Origin: Anas platyrhynchos
Lineage: Eukaryota > Chordata > Aves > Anseriformes > Anatidae
NCBI RefSeq assembly: GCF_047663525.1
Contig: NC_092597.1
Coordinates: forward strand, 19,180,501-19,244,500
DNA length: 64,000 bases
Reading direction: 5' to 3'
The number at the start of each line of letters is the position of its first letter. Position 1 is the stretch's first letter. The notes below the pieces were generated by a model. That model did no database searches and was not told the DNA's origin. It was given only the letters and a program-made list of their open reading frames with translations. Below are positions 9,790 to 22,185 of the stretch, piece after piece. The position numbers were made by a program, and so were the translations under genes.

Positions 9790-12649
9790 GTAAGAAAACA
9801 AACAGGCACAGAAACTTGCTGGCACATGGGCACTCATTATCGGGCAGCAGAGATATGTGAAATTCTGGGTAGAAGCTGCACTGCTGTACGTGGTGCCTGC
9901 CTTTAGGGTAAGCAACGTCAAAATACTACAGAAGGATATGTAAGGGTTCAAAAGACAAAGCTGTAGTGTGGGGTTATAAGTCACTGGCCCTAGGAAGATG
10001 GTAAAAAGATTGAGGAACAAAGAAACACACTTGACATAGCCTCTTGCAAGATCCACAGAGCCACATTTATGTCAAACTATTTGACATCAGAAATCTTGGG
10101 TAACATTTGCTTTCCTCCCTGATCCACCTTCAATAACACCTTTCTTTTCTTCTAAAGACGGTGACAAAAATGGTTTATGTCTGTCCCAGATAGCATCAGT
10201 CTGAACAACCCCTTTACGTTTCTGAGTCAGTTTTGTAGATGAAAGAAGTTATGGATAGTCAAAAAGTTTTGAAGAGCACTTTGCTTTTTGTATCCTTACC
10301 TGAATTCAACCCATGAGAGAGAGATGATTATTTTGTTTTTAACTTTGAAAAGGCTGTCAGCCTTTTAGCCATCTGTCTGGCAGTGGTAAACACTATGGAA
10401 AATCAAGTCCATTTTTTGTTACAACGCTTTCTGGAGGTTAAACCTGGAACAGAGCATACATGGTGTTTTAAATTGCAAAAATAAGTATCTGAGGCAGCTG
10501 TAGTGTTATACAAATGTATATGAAAACTGTTAGTTTATTATTGCCATCACTCTGAATATATAATGAAGTTGAGTGCCTTTTTCTGCCTTTGATCCTTCCA
10601 GCAGGTATTTCATACCAGAATTAATAGCTGTGCTATTCAAAGATAAGGGTAGCATTAGTGTGGTGGTGAAAACCTCTTTCATGGAAGCATGGCTGCGGTG
10701 ACCAATAGAGGAGGTCCTGGATGCACACACCTCTGAGGCGTATGGGTGTTTGCATTAAGCAAGGATAAGATGCTCTGCCTGAGCTCATGCTAAGCCTCTC
10801 AGCAATATGACTGTAAAAATGGTTTAGAGAGAGCTTCAGGTGTAGCTTATTTAAAAAATTCATCCAAGTACCCAGAACTAAGTAATCTACCTTTTGATAC
10901 AGAGCATACAATATTAGTGAGCTGGAGAGACAGAAAATTAAAGATGAAGTGGCCCAGATCACTTTGGCTTTGGGTTTTGGAGTGCCTTGCTTTGTAAAGA
11001 AGCTACAGAAATGAGTGTTTTCTGGATATGCTGAATATGCAGAGTATCTGAAAGTAAGAAAAGCCTGCTGCTTGTGGAACATATCCTTGGGAACCAATGC
11101 TAAGATGTCATGCAAAGTGAATCTGTCAGAAATGATATGGAGCAGAACACAACTACCGAGCAGGTTTGGGATGTGTACATATCTCCTGGAGCAGGAAACC
11201 TTCAGTGCTGGGCAGTCAGGGGCCTGTAGAACTCACCCAAGGATGTGATCCAAGGAGACATGATAACCCAGCTCTACCTCCAGCTCACTGCCCTGCTCTG
11301 TGTGTGCATCGCGGTGGTGTGAGCTCTCAGCTATGCTCAGGCTGCAATGATCAATAACTTGTGTCCGAGGCCTTCAAATTCTCCCTGCAGGAAAACCTGG
11401 AGGTGACCACTCTGAGTCACACCTGGTTTGCGAGTAGATATCTTCTTGTAGGGGTAAAATGAATGTCTGATTTGTTCAGTGAGGAAGTATGTTTTAAATC
11501 TCAGTGTAATCTGACTCCCCAGATCAGGAGAGATAGTGCATGGTTTTCAAGACAGAAATATATCCCATTCTTGAAGTGGTTGGGAGAAAGCAGCGATCTG
11601 TGTGGGAAAGCTGGAGAAATGGCGGGAGGGAAAAGAAAAATTACATGCATTAGTGGTTTATGCCTTCCAGACATTTACAAACTCTGGGTAATGCAACTCA
11701 GAGGGAATTTTAGTTATTCCAAGGAGGCTGCATGATTTAAGAGGACATAAGGGCTGCAGTTTGCTCTATGGTTTAAGCTACAAATAAAACTTCCACCAAC
11801 CATTTGAATATCTGGAAGGAATTTGGGGTTGCATTTTTAGGAGCAGAGACATTAATAAAGGACTGCTTTATTGCTTCGGTGACCTATCACCTCAGTATTG
11901 TCTGGCCCAGTGCTGCTCACTGTATGGAGGGGTTAATGCGTATAACATACCACAGCTTCCATAGGTTTAGGGAAAAAAAAAGACAGTCCTGCAGTTGTTG
12001 CCCTCATTATGTTTTTTACACGTGCCATTGCTCACTCATTCCTTAGAGGCCATTCACCTGGTCTGTTCTCCCTTGCTGTCTGCCTTCCAGAGAGGGTTAA
12101 AACTGAAGTTCCAGTGGCCATCATCAGCCCATGACCTAATTAAATTAAAACTCAGTCATTTCTGTCATTTATTTGTCCCTTTAATAGTCTCCTACCTGTT
12201 TCATTCAGTGATATCTTCCAGGCCTTGTCCTAAATAACTGATACATTATAAAAGGTTCTGGAGCTTTTCCTACTGTATTCCACATGCAGAAGTCTTTTTA
12301 TTTAATACATATAATTATCCAGAATAAGTTCTCTTAGCACTTTTTTTAATAGTATGTCCTTTGTTTAGCTTTTTTTTCTCTTTTCTATTCCACTCCCTCC
12401 TTATATTTTCCATATTTATCACGTTCCAAAGTATTTCTCTGCTTGTTTTTTGACATCGAAAGATAAAACATATATCAATATAAAAAAAAATCTACAGTCT
12501 GCATTGTGATGAACAACAGATGAGAATGACAGTGGAAAAAAACACACAACATCAAACATTCTCTTTCTCCCATGCTGAAGGACATAAAAAAAAAAAAGAG
12601 GAAAAAATTGGAACTGGGATGAGAACTTCAGCCTACTGAGGGTTTAATT

Positions 12650-12715
12650 TTATCCTTATTTTATTAGGAAGGGGAAACAGAGGCACAATGACTTGCCCAA
12701 ATGAGTCAGTCTTTC
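12650..12715 (-). mobile_element. Probable MIR SINE remnant
   Basis: The stretch contains GGGGAAACAGAGGCACA followed by TGACTTGCCCAAATGAGTCA. This resembles the reverse complement of the MIR core region, where a short run of A/T-rich bases leads into a 'gaaactgaggcacagag ... cttgcccaagg' pattern. MIR elements predate the amniote split and survive in bird genomes only as decayed fragments. The match is partial, with a deletion in the middle, and was judged by eye. Confidence 0.5.
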
Positions 12716-13534
12716 AGCCTAAACAGATGTGCTGGCATGAATCTGGCGTCTTTCAGAAATACCAAGATTCATTTTGATTGCAAAAATACTTACTGAAGCG
12801 CGCTATCAGGGAACCTCAAAGGAGGATCATTTGGGAGCCAGTGGTTTGAGGCTGTTCTGAAGTAAGAAGTAGATAATACCCCATATTTCAATCAGACCAC
12901 GAGCAAAGACCCTGAACAATCAAACTGAGCTCTTTTGCCCTCCATGCCATGCTTTATGTCTTCGTACAGCACTAGGAGAGTGTTTGAGCCAAGGGAAAAT
13001 GGAGTCATCTAGCAGAGTTGAAGTAATGAGCAAGACTGAGAATAACCAGGCTTGGAATCATGGGCAGATTTCAACAGCTCTTTCTGATCCATCTACCAGA
13101 AAAATATCATCAAGATAATTTCATTCCTGTCACTCCAGGTGTAAAGTGATTTTAGCGATGATGGAAGCCTCCAAAGTGAGCATACTTGTGGTTTGCATCC
13201 TCACTTCTGTCCTCAGGAAAGCTAAGCAAGGGCAATGGGCTCGCGGCTGGGGTTGTGGTTGGGTTCATGATTGAAGTCCTCCCTCTCCGCTGGCTTTGCG
13301 TAGTCTCACTGTCCTTAGCACTCTTTGCAATGGGAATGTAATACGGAGAATTGGAGAGAGTTCCTAACCCTGAATTGCAGGAGAGAAGAGAAGCATTGCT
13401 GTGTCAGGTATTGAGGATTGTTGAGCACAGCTCCATTTGCACTACATGCACTTAAGCAAGCAGGAAGCAAATGTATTCTGTGCAGCACCAGAAAGCAACA
13501 TAAAACTTTTCAGCTTGCATAACTTCAAAACACA

Positions 13535-13860
13535 CCGGAAGCGGCTTAGCCAAGGCAGCAGAGAAATCAATACAGGCTGCTAAATTAACCTCAGGAGCGG
13601 AGCGAGCGGTGGGTCATGGCCCCATCATCATCATCTGCTGCTGCCTCGTGAGCTCTGCAAGGAGAGCTGCCCGCTCCCTGCCTGCTCAGGTGCTGCACCA
13701 CGCTCCTGAGGACCGCAGCATGCGACGCGCCACCACAGGAGCTCTCTGAGAGGGCTTCTGGCCCTCCTTAGGTAGGAGTCAGAGCCCGAATGCATTTTAT
13801 ATCCTAGCAAGATCACACAAAGAATCTGTGCTGCTATGAATAAAATATGAGGCATACCGA
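13535..13860. other. Small CpG-rich patch
   Basis: I count 14 CpG dinucleotides in about 325 bases, densest around 13725-13730 (GCGACGCGCC), against a CpG-poor surround. The patch also has a short CATCATCATCATCTGCTGCTG triplet stretch near 13623. It could be a weak CpG island marking a promoter or enhancer, or a remnant of a GC-rich insertion. No TATA box or transcript start can be assigned. Confidence 0.4.
13631..13855 (-). CDS. Possible small secreted or membrane ORF (74 aa)
   Basis: This antisense frame has a genuine ATG with G at position -3. Residues 3-19 (HILFIAAQILCVILLGY) are strongly hydrophobic, like a signal peptide h-region or a single membrane anchor. The rest is basic and polar, with two adjacent cysteines near residue 46, then a Ser/Gly-rich tail. 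It lies inside the CpG-rich patch. No homologous family is known to me, and frames of this length are common by chance, so the call rests only on start context, hydrophobic N-terminus and location. Confidence 0.12.
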   Translation of the reverse strand: MPHILFIAAQILCVILLGYKMHSGSDSYLRRARSPLRELLWWRVACCGPQERGAAPEQAGSGQLSLQSSRGSSR

Positions 13861-14795
13861 GGGTAGTCTACAGGATCTATTTGAGCAGCTTGTTCTGATT
13901 TTCTTACAGATAAGGTTGCGGTTTTTATCTGAACAATTTGAAAATCAGCTTGTTAAATATTTTCATTATTTATTTATTTTTAAGGAGGGGGTGGGAGAAT
14001 CTACATTGTAGATATTTTCATTGTGAACGTTTTCTGAAAAATGCCTTGCAAAACATGTTTCTGTAAAGCCAGCGTGGGGCTTAGGATGCTCCGACAGTAG
14101 CCAAAGCAAGCAGCAAAACATATGAAAGCCTCCAGACTGCTTCCAGGGTTTTGTTCCACTGCCAAAAGCTGAGACGTAGACTCACAGCATGAGGCAGCAA
14201 ACTTCTCTGGCTTTATGTGCGTGCACATGAGGTGAATTTAACATGAGAGGCTCTTATGCACCCCCCACTTCTCCCCTTCTATTCCTCCCTCAAGATCTTG
14301 GTTTAACAAGTAAGACAAATAATATGGAAGTAATTCTGGATCTGGTGATGCTAAAGGCAGATGAAACAACTTTGCCAGTCACAGCACATATTTATCAAGA
14401 CATCTGTGCTTGTAAACCTTTTGGAAAGAGCAGCTTCAGTGTGGTTCATAGAGCTGCTTCCATCCTGGGCTTGTGGCTGGCTGGGTGTTGGGAGAGCTCT
14501 GATATTTTGTATGCCTTGTAGGGCTTTGCAGAACATAGGGTCAAGATGTCAGTAGGATGCATGATTTTTACCCAGGAGGAGCTGGATGGGTACAGATGTT
14601 TTCCTGGATTTTAGTACCAGAGGTGGATTTTTTTTTTTTTTTTTTTTTTTAGAGGATGTTTAGAGTCAGAGCAATGGCTTGGTTCAGTCAGCTCTGGAGA
14701 GGGGTTGTTGTCATCGCTCATTTAAGAAAAACCCTATGATTTCAGGATGGTTGCTCTTCATGCAAGAGCAGTGACAGGTTTTTTTGTCCTAGCAG
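13861..14795. other. Non-coding stretch before the candidate exon at 14796
   Basis: I see no gene. A T23 run occupies 14628-14650. A 92-codon frame at 14243-14521 has no recognisable domain. The sequence is otherwise ordinary AT-rich DNA. Confidence 0.5.
14628..14650 (+). repeat. T23 homopolymer
   Basis: There are 23 consecutive T, ending at AGAGGATG. No polyadenylation signal sits at a suitable distance on the minus strand. It is probably a simple expansion. Confidence 0.9.
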
Positions 14796-14892
14796 AAATG
14801 ATATCCTAGAGGTTCCTTCATATATATTTCTGCCTCTCAAAGAACTGAGGTCTGTATCTCACTGGTGGGGCATCATGTCCTATAAGAAACAG
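14796..14892 (+). other. Candidate 97-nt coding-like exon
   Basis: The acceptor is a pyrimidine stretch ending TTTTTTTGTCCTAGCAG, a NAGNAG-type site that could splice after either AG. The donor is the consensus CAG|GTGAGT. The frame starting at 14797 is open for exactly 32 codons to the donor (NDILEVPSYIFLPLKELRSV, then SHWWGIMSYKKQ), while the first frame stops immediately. The peptide matches no protein I know. With good signals at both ends and an open frame throughout, this is one of the better exon candidates, but pseudo-exons with these properties do occur. Confidence 0.25.
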
Positions 14893-17800
14893 GTGAGTCC
14901 CAACATCACAGGACAACCTTTCTTAACCTCCCTTTCAGCATGCCTGTTTCCCTGAGATCCTCCGGAGTTAATGGCTGTTAATTGTCTGCAGGGTAGGGAA
15001 ATCAGCTACGACTCCTGGCTGCAAGGTTTAGTCACTTAGATATCATCATTGGCACCAGGAGCCTGACAGCAATTACAGGTTGTTAGCCACTGATGGGTGA
15101 GTATAAAGCCCTGCAGGCAGCGGTTTTAGCTTGTGTTTTTGATCCTTAGGGACACTTTAAGGGATGCTGTCTTGGAGCAGCTGTGAGAGGTCCCCTTAGC
15201 AAATCCTGCTTCCCAACTCACACAAGGGCTGGAGATACCCAGAGGTTGTGGAGCGTGTTTTGAGGATGACCTTCAAGAAGCCTATTGAGCAGGTATGTGT
15301 GTCTGCCAGCAAATGTGAAATCCCCAAATTCATCCGGGTGGAGGTAGAGCCTCTCAGGGGGAAATTTCGATCACCCATGTGTAATTTTCTCATAGGCAGG
15401 TGTCAACACTTATAAATCCTGTGGGTTCAGTTTCAAATTAATGGTGAAAGTTTGGCCCCTGTTTATTTTGCATCACTTAAAAAGAGTTGAATCGCTCCTT
15501 AGAAGGTTGTCAGCCCTGATTAAATCAACTTTTAGGAATCATCAGGGAGGATCCTGGTATAAACGGGTACTTGAAAATCTTCGTTTCAACTGTTTTCTTC
15601 TCCAGTTTCAATTAGACCTTAAAACAAGCAGACAGCAGTGCTCTGTCATCTGGTCTCCTTCACTTAAATGGGTCATAAGAGTTTATTAGATGATTAAGCG
15701 ATTCCTGGGGGATTATCTGGGGCATGGCTTCAGTGGATTTCCTATGCTTCTGCAGAAGTGGGATCAGGTTATATAAGTAGGAGATGGTGAGTGGTTTGGG
15801 CTGGTAGGGGCCTCAGGGTGGCTCTCTGTGGCCAGCCTGGGGGCAAGGGAAGAAGGGGAAAGTAGCGCAGAGGTGCCAGTCACCAGAGCAAGAGATGGGA
15901 GCTGGCTGATGTTCCTTGCTTCAGGCCAAGGGGTGACAGCAGAGCCAGCCAGCTTTGCCCATAAGCCAGACAAGGCTTCAGGTTTCCATAACAGTCAAAC
16001 TAAGCTGACACAGTCACTCTGAAAGCTTGGCAAGTGTAGTAACAACTCCAACTCCTGTAAAACACAGATTATTCTCCTGCTCCCCAGCGTAGTTCTCCAC
16101 TACATAAGCAAAAGCATCAGCACCCGAGTTATCTGGTACCCCAGGTTTCTTTTTGCCTAAAGCTTGAGCTCATTTTTGCTTTTGACTCTTCAGCTTGTTG
16201 TGCCAGGCTTTACAAAACTTGAGGAAACAGGCAGAGTTTAGTCCTCTTTGCTTTGCAATTATATCAGAAGGTCCTGGGCCTCTTACCCTAGCCATCTCCA
16301 GACCCTACTTCCTAACTCCCCCCTTTTTCTGCTCCTGAACAAAGGGCCACAGATAGAGATCACAACCTAGAGCCAGAAGAAGCTGTCTTCCTAACGTGTT
16401 CACGCATGTAGAATATTTCCCAGAAGCAAATGCATTTTTTCTAGTCTCAGGACTTTGCTTTGTGCATTAAGATCGCACCTTGAGCAATAGAAATTCACTG
16501 CCAGCTTTCCCCTTTGCTATGTACAAATTCTGCATATCAAAAGTATCAGGGACAGGATTCAACTGTATGAAATTGATTTATTAGAACTTCTGAACCCAGG
16601 TTTTATTCACATGATACTGCAGGTGAGTAGCATGGTTTAGCTGTAGGATCACATCACTGAAGGGAATTTTACTGCCTCAATGTCTAAACAGAGTCAGAAA
16701 TGAGAAGAAATATTTTAAATAACCAATGCCAAAGTGCGGATGTACTGATTTTTTTTTTTTTTTTCAAGATTTTTCAAGCATCAAACACATTCTTGGTTCT
16801 GTTTGATCAGCTTTGAAACTTACTGTTTAATATTTAGAATTTTCAGGTGTTCAAAGCTTATCTTTTTAAAAGATTTATTATGGTTAGTGCTCGGAGCCAT
16901 TCTGTCCTGCAACTATTGAAACAACCCTCCTGTTTTCATGTTGTATTTGTATTTTCGTGTGGTACCCAAAGGATACTGAAACTACCAAACTGAGGTGAGT
17001 GATACACAAATTGAGTGAGCCATCAAGCTGCAAAGACTTTTATATTACCAATATATTTCAGATGCAAAATGCTTACCGTTCATTCTCCTTTCTTGCTGCA
17101 TGACACAACACTCAATACCTCATCACATTCTCTGTTAGATTTGCTTTTGATTAAAATAGGCTTAGCTCTGTGCTACTGTTGCTATATGCATTTGTAAATT
17201 AAATCAGTGGAGATGCATAGATGTCCATATGCTGATATAAAAGAAGAATAATTGAGCATCATGAATTTCAGCAGCCCAGGGCTTTTGTTTGCTTGCTTTG
17301 CTGAGTAAGCTACTCTGAGGACTGGTTCTGATCATAGGATTTCAGCTCTGCAACCTTGAAAGCAAATAACAAATGGTGGAGTTAAACTTCTTTTAAAACT
17401 GGCATGAGTCAGACTGGCATGAATACAGTCTGCTGAATCATACTTTCTCTGTCTTTGTATTTATATCCATTAAAAGCAGATAAAAGGAATCTTTCAAAAA
17501 GGGATAAAGGAAAGATGCCACATGAAGAAGATGCAGGTGATAACGATATCTTAAGACAGTTCTTTTTCATTTTATTTTATTTTTTTTTTATTAAGTGCAA
17601 AGTATTGAATTGGTCAGTGAGGGAATGGGACAGGCAAAACTGTGGATTCTGGTGGAATTGAGCCAGAAGAAAATCAAATGTATGAAGTACCCGTATGGAC
17701 TGCCTAAAGCTGATCTACCAGTCTGTATGTAATTTTGTTAGTGGGCAAGAACTAGGTCAATTGAGTGGATTTTAAGCCCTGCCCACTCTGAAAAAAAATA

Positions 17801-17946
17801 AAATTGTGGGTCTCCGTGTGTGTGTATAGATGTATTCACTCAATGCTACTTATTCATGGAATCATTCTGTGAACAACCTGAAGCCTTCAGCAGCAATCAG
17901 TTATTTATGAAGGTAATAAATGGACATAACTGTTTATTCATTGCAG
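14893..17946. other. Non-coding region with several donor-like sites
   Basis: No gene is recognised. Strong donor-like strings occur at 15095 (G|GTGAGT), 16622 (CAG|GTGAGT) and 16994 (GAG|GTGAGT), but none has a clear matching acceptor and open frame. Roughly 15500-15720 is an AT-rich stretch with several ATTAA/TTAAT motifs that might be regulatory. A T16 run lies at 16749-16764. Confidence 0.45.
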
Positions 17947-18146
17947 GTACGCCTGTGTCTGGAGGAGACGGAGGGCAATTTTCAAATTTCATCCACATGA
18001 TGGATGTGGAAGGGAAGCTATGGGATATGAGGACACCCAACCAGAAACAAGCTGCCTTTTTGTTGTTAATAGCCAGGAAGTCTCTGTGGTGCAGATGTGA
18101 CAGCAACAGCAAAACCTATTTCGAGGTCCTGTCCCATGAAGTAGCT
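17947..18146 (+). other. Candidate 200-nt exon inside a long open frame
   Basis: The segment lies between TGTTTATTCATTGCAG and a strong donor (GCT|GTGAGT). The frame is open through the whole exon and beyond, from about 17820 to 18362, with a first in-frame ATG at 17856. In-exon residues include TPVSGGDGGQFSNF and DVEGKLWDMRTPNQKQAA. I know no family with these. A frame of 180 codons is longer than most expected by chance here but not impossible. It could be a coding exon, a long non-coding RNA exon, or a chance frame. Confidence 0.2.
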
Positions 18147-21100
18147 GTGAGTATCAGCAACCACACAAAAGAGCTAGCAGGGGGCCGGGGAGGAGAGACT
18201 CTTGAAAATCACAAACGTCATCTATCTGTCCTGGTGGAACGTGGTAATTATTTGTGGATCCCATTGCCTCAACCCCATCAAAGTAAAAGCACAGCACTGC
18301 TATCTATTGTTATTCTGTTTTGGTTTTTGTTTTTCAAACAATTCCAGCATGTTGGCTTATAGAATCCTTCAATTCTTAGAAAGAGTTGGTTTGGTTTGTT
18401 AGTTAGAGCCATGGCACAAAATGATGTGTGTGAGTGGCTGTGATGAGAGGGTTATTATAATCCTCGTCACCAGGGGAAGCAGCCTCAGCTTCACCTCCTG
18501 CTTCTTCCTCAGTTTCTTCCAACCTGGTAGGATGGCTTTGGCGATGGAGAGCACTAGGGTCTGCCCTGAGATGTCATGCCTAAGGGCAGCTCTGCTTGGG
18601 ATGGGATCTTTTTGTAAGGGGTGTATGTGCTTGTTAGCTTTTTCACCTCATCTCATTGTAGGGAACAGATCAACCAAAGGTTCATTTAGGTTGGAAAAAT
18701 AAGAGAGTCACCAACAGAGAAGAGAAGTTGCAGAATAACCCCTTAACATGACTAGTGATGACAACATCTGAACTGCTTTTAAGACTTTGATCAATAAATG
18801 AGTGAGATACCAGTGCTCAGGATCTCTAGAGATCTTAATTAGAATTAATAGCTTTACAAGAGAGTTTAAGCCTGATTAGTGTTGGAGACAATTTCACGGT
18901 ACAGATCTTGGATATGATCTATGTTGTTGTCTTTTAGTAGAACAGCAGTGTGACTCTACTGATTTGTACTGCTGCAAAAGAAGAACGGGGCCAACACAGC
19001 TTCAGGATATTTTCAGTAATACCTTATTCAGTTTTTATAGAACCCTACTGGTTTCCTCCCTCTTAAACGCTAAGATTTTCTTCCATAAAGGGTTGCTTGG
19101 AAAGCTAAAAAGTATTCAGGAGGGAGGAGGTGGTGAAGCGGCCAAAGGTGTGTGATAAATTAATGTAATTACTCAGCTACACACTTTATCTTGGAGAGAT
19201 CCCCTCTGCACGTGCTGGGAATGCATTAGTATGCAGTATTAACGTTAATATAGCATCAATATAAACAGAGATGGACACACACCAGCTGAGACACGTACTG
19301 TTTCTAGACGTGCTGCATTGCCACATCTGGCTCCATGCTGGCCAAATGGGGCTTTCATGCTATTTTTATTCCAGACTTTCCTTTCACAGGACATTTGTTC
19401 AGCTTCCCACTCCTTCTCTCTCCTCCTTTTCACCTCTGATTGCACTCCACATGTACTTGGGCATAACAATGAACATCCAAAATCACACTAGCAGGCCAGT
19501 TACAGAAGGAGAGAGAACTTTTTTCTTACAAATCCTTTATTATGGGCCATTTGCTATTTTCTTACAACCACCCCCCTCCTCTTTTTTTTTCTTATGAATC
19601 TGCAATTACTCCTTTGCCCAACCCTTTCTCCTGGCTGAAGGACTGCTTGGCTACTACAATCTGCTGAAACTGCTGTTGCTAAAATAACTGACCAGACTTC
19701 TTGTTCTGGCCCTGCCTTTGGGCCCTTCCTGTGGAGAGATCCTCAATGACAGCATTTTATTTTTTCTTTTAACACCTTATATGCCTTGGCCTGTTTAATC
19801 CATGCTCTTATCCTAGTCTTACCCGCTTGTTCTTATTTTCTCCTTTATGCAACCTGGCAGTAACAAGTATTTGTCGCATTTGTGCAGGTCATACAGCTTT
19901 TTAAGGGAAAATTTAAAATAAATTTTCCAGGAGCAGAGGTGTGGCAGTTGTTTCTATTGCTCATCCATGCCTTTACACAAGTGTTTACCGCGAAGGACTT
20001 CTCTTTGTGAAGGAGATAATTACAGAAGGATCTGCAAACAAGGCCCATGGTTGTCACCTTCAGTTATCTTCAGGCAATGAAAGTTAAAAACTGGAGATGT
20101 GGTCTGAGAGACAAATCTACCACTCATGTGATCGAGCAATTCTTTCTTGTGCTATGATTTCTCAGATGGGAGAGAAACCCCAAAAATAAGTATTCCAGAA
20201 CCCATGAGAACGAACATTTTCTTCCCCAAATAGACAGATAGCAGAAAGATCACAGCAAGATCATCTTTACAAATCTATAATAGAATTTTGTTTTACTTTT
20301 CTAAGCTGAAGTGTCAATTTTTTTATTTTTTATTTTTAAATGCAAGTCCTGGGCAGTATTCAGGAGGGTACCAAGAGTTGTTCAAAGTCCTCTTTCCTGC
20401 CCACCCTGACAATTGTGAGAAGGTGGCACCACATTTCTAAGAGGTTCTGCAAGGAGCCTCAACCCTTGCCTTGAGACTCTCCTGGGGAGAAGACCCAGTC
20501 TTTGTATTTATGCAGAATAAACATTAAATAAAAATAAAAACTAGAAAATATAAAAGGTATTTGCTCCCAGTGTGGAAACTTTCTAAAGTGGTTTTAATAG
20601 ATTTTGTCTTGCTGACTGGCTTCCCCCATGGTATAGCAATAAGTAGTTACGAGCAAGTTACCAATGACATATTACACTTTGAGGGGGCCTGTGATTCAAT
20701 ATATAAGCACAAGTCTATCTGCAGTGGACAATTTTAATAACCCTGGGTCTGCAAAGCATGCTTAATTAAAGTCAAATAGAAATTTCTCTTCCTCTTTTTC
20801 AGGCTTCTTTTTCTCAAAGCAGTTCTGTAAATGTTCTTATGAAATATTATGAGACTGAATGATTTCAGATGAGAATTCCAAGCCAAAATTAGTTTCCCTG
20901 AAAATATTCTAAACAAAGTGTAGACTCAAATGTTTGATATTTCCTGTGATTCGCAGTAATTTAAGTAATTTATATAACAGTTTCTTCACAAATTAGTTTG
21001 AGGTAAACATTTATGGCCAAAAGCAAAGTCATAGGTCAAAACTAGCAGTGAATAATGGATGCAATATGCAATAGCATAATACATGGACATGCTTACACAT

Positions 21101-22157
21101 AGGCTCCCTTGTAATAAAAATGAGTACTGCTCTGCCTCATACCTTCATGGCTTTAATAATCACTTTCAGATAGCAATTCTGTGAAAGTCCCGTAACATCT
21201 GGGTAGCCCCACATACCCATTGCAGATGCTGTTTCCACTCACTTGTGTTTTTATACACTTTAATAAGAACTTTACAAGTACTCAAACCTTGGAAGAAAAT
21301 CTTTCTTTTTCCTTTAGTTTTAAAATAAACACCATTCAGTCACAGCAGCTTTAACTTTTGTTCCCTCTTGTTTTGTCTCTTGGTTAAAGCAACAATAATA
21401 AAAAAAAATGTTATCTCAGGCATTTCCTGAATCAGTGCTAAATGAAACACAGCAACGACTTTCTGTGGGCAGAGCTACGAGAAACAGAGAGGTGCCTTTA
21501 CACTAGGTGCTGAATGTCTGTAGTTAAATGCATATTGTCTTTAGAGCACTCCCCGCCTGACTGGAAGCACATGCACTGGAAAGGACTTTGGAGAGATGTT
21601 TATAATTCAATCGGTGGTAAGACCATGACTGCACTTCTGTATCAGATTCCCAAATCATGGCAGGTTCATTCAGCAGGGTAATTCAAAGACCATCTAGGCT
21701 TTGACGGTCGCACGGCTTACAGGAAGCAAGTGCGATATTAATGTTGTCAGCGGATGGTTCTGTGTGGGCCAGGCAGTACGGGAGCTTCTAAATCTTCTGC
21801 TGGGCTAAGAGCTGATCTCAGGGTACCCTCACCTTTTACAAGCCTGACTTTGTTCTCCACTGGGTGTCCATAGAGACTTTAGACAATATTGTACAAGAAC
21901 TTAGCTACTCACGTTTTTATTAATTTTGAACACTATCATTCCTTCTCCTGATGTCCTTGTTCGAATTGCATGGGCAGAGATTGAGATAGCTGGAACTGTA
22001 CTTTGTTGCAAACATTAGAACTACAGCAAGATTTCATTGCAGGTCGAACTGCTTTCTTTGTCACTTTGAGCTAGAAGCAGGGTGCTGAAGTGCAGTGGCT
22101 GCAAGGTTGCCAGAAGTACCAGTGTATTTATGGGGTCATCCAAACAGATGCACTCAA

Positions 22158-22185
22158 ATTATAAGTAATAAGTGTTACTTATAAT
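22158..22185. repeat. Perfect 11-bp inverted repeat, 6-nt loop
   Basis: ATTATAAGTAA (22158-22168) pairs with TTACTTATAAT (22175-22185) around TAAGTG, followed by a further TAAGTAATAA copy. Local slippage and template switching is the simplest origin. Confidence 0.9.

Larger units (their letters stand above)
6298..13530. other. Non-coding region, no recognised gene
   Basis: I see no coding gene. Contents worth noting are a homeodomain-core-rich stretch at 7140-7400, palindromes and a hairpin at 8826-8946, the exon-like segment 9744-9789, a 149-codon antisense frame from ATG at 11082 to 10633 with no recognisable domain, and a MIR-like scrap at 12650-12715. The rest is ordinary AT-rich sequence with few CpGs (three by my count in 12001-12500). 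Confidence 0.5.

Noticed and set aside
10633-11115. 160-codon antisense frame
   Set aside because: It begins at TTG. From the first ATG (11082) it has 149 codons, weak composition and no motif, so chance is the simplest explanation.
16600-16630. Consensus donor CAG|GTGAGT at 16622
   Set aside because: I found no acceptor with a good pyrimidine tract at a sensible distance upstream.
18676-18705. CR1-like words TTCATTTAGGTTGGAAAAAT
   Set aside because: The match is under 20 bases and neither the octamers nor the rest of the CR1 3' end is present.
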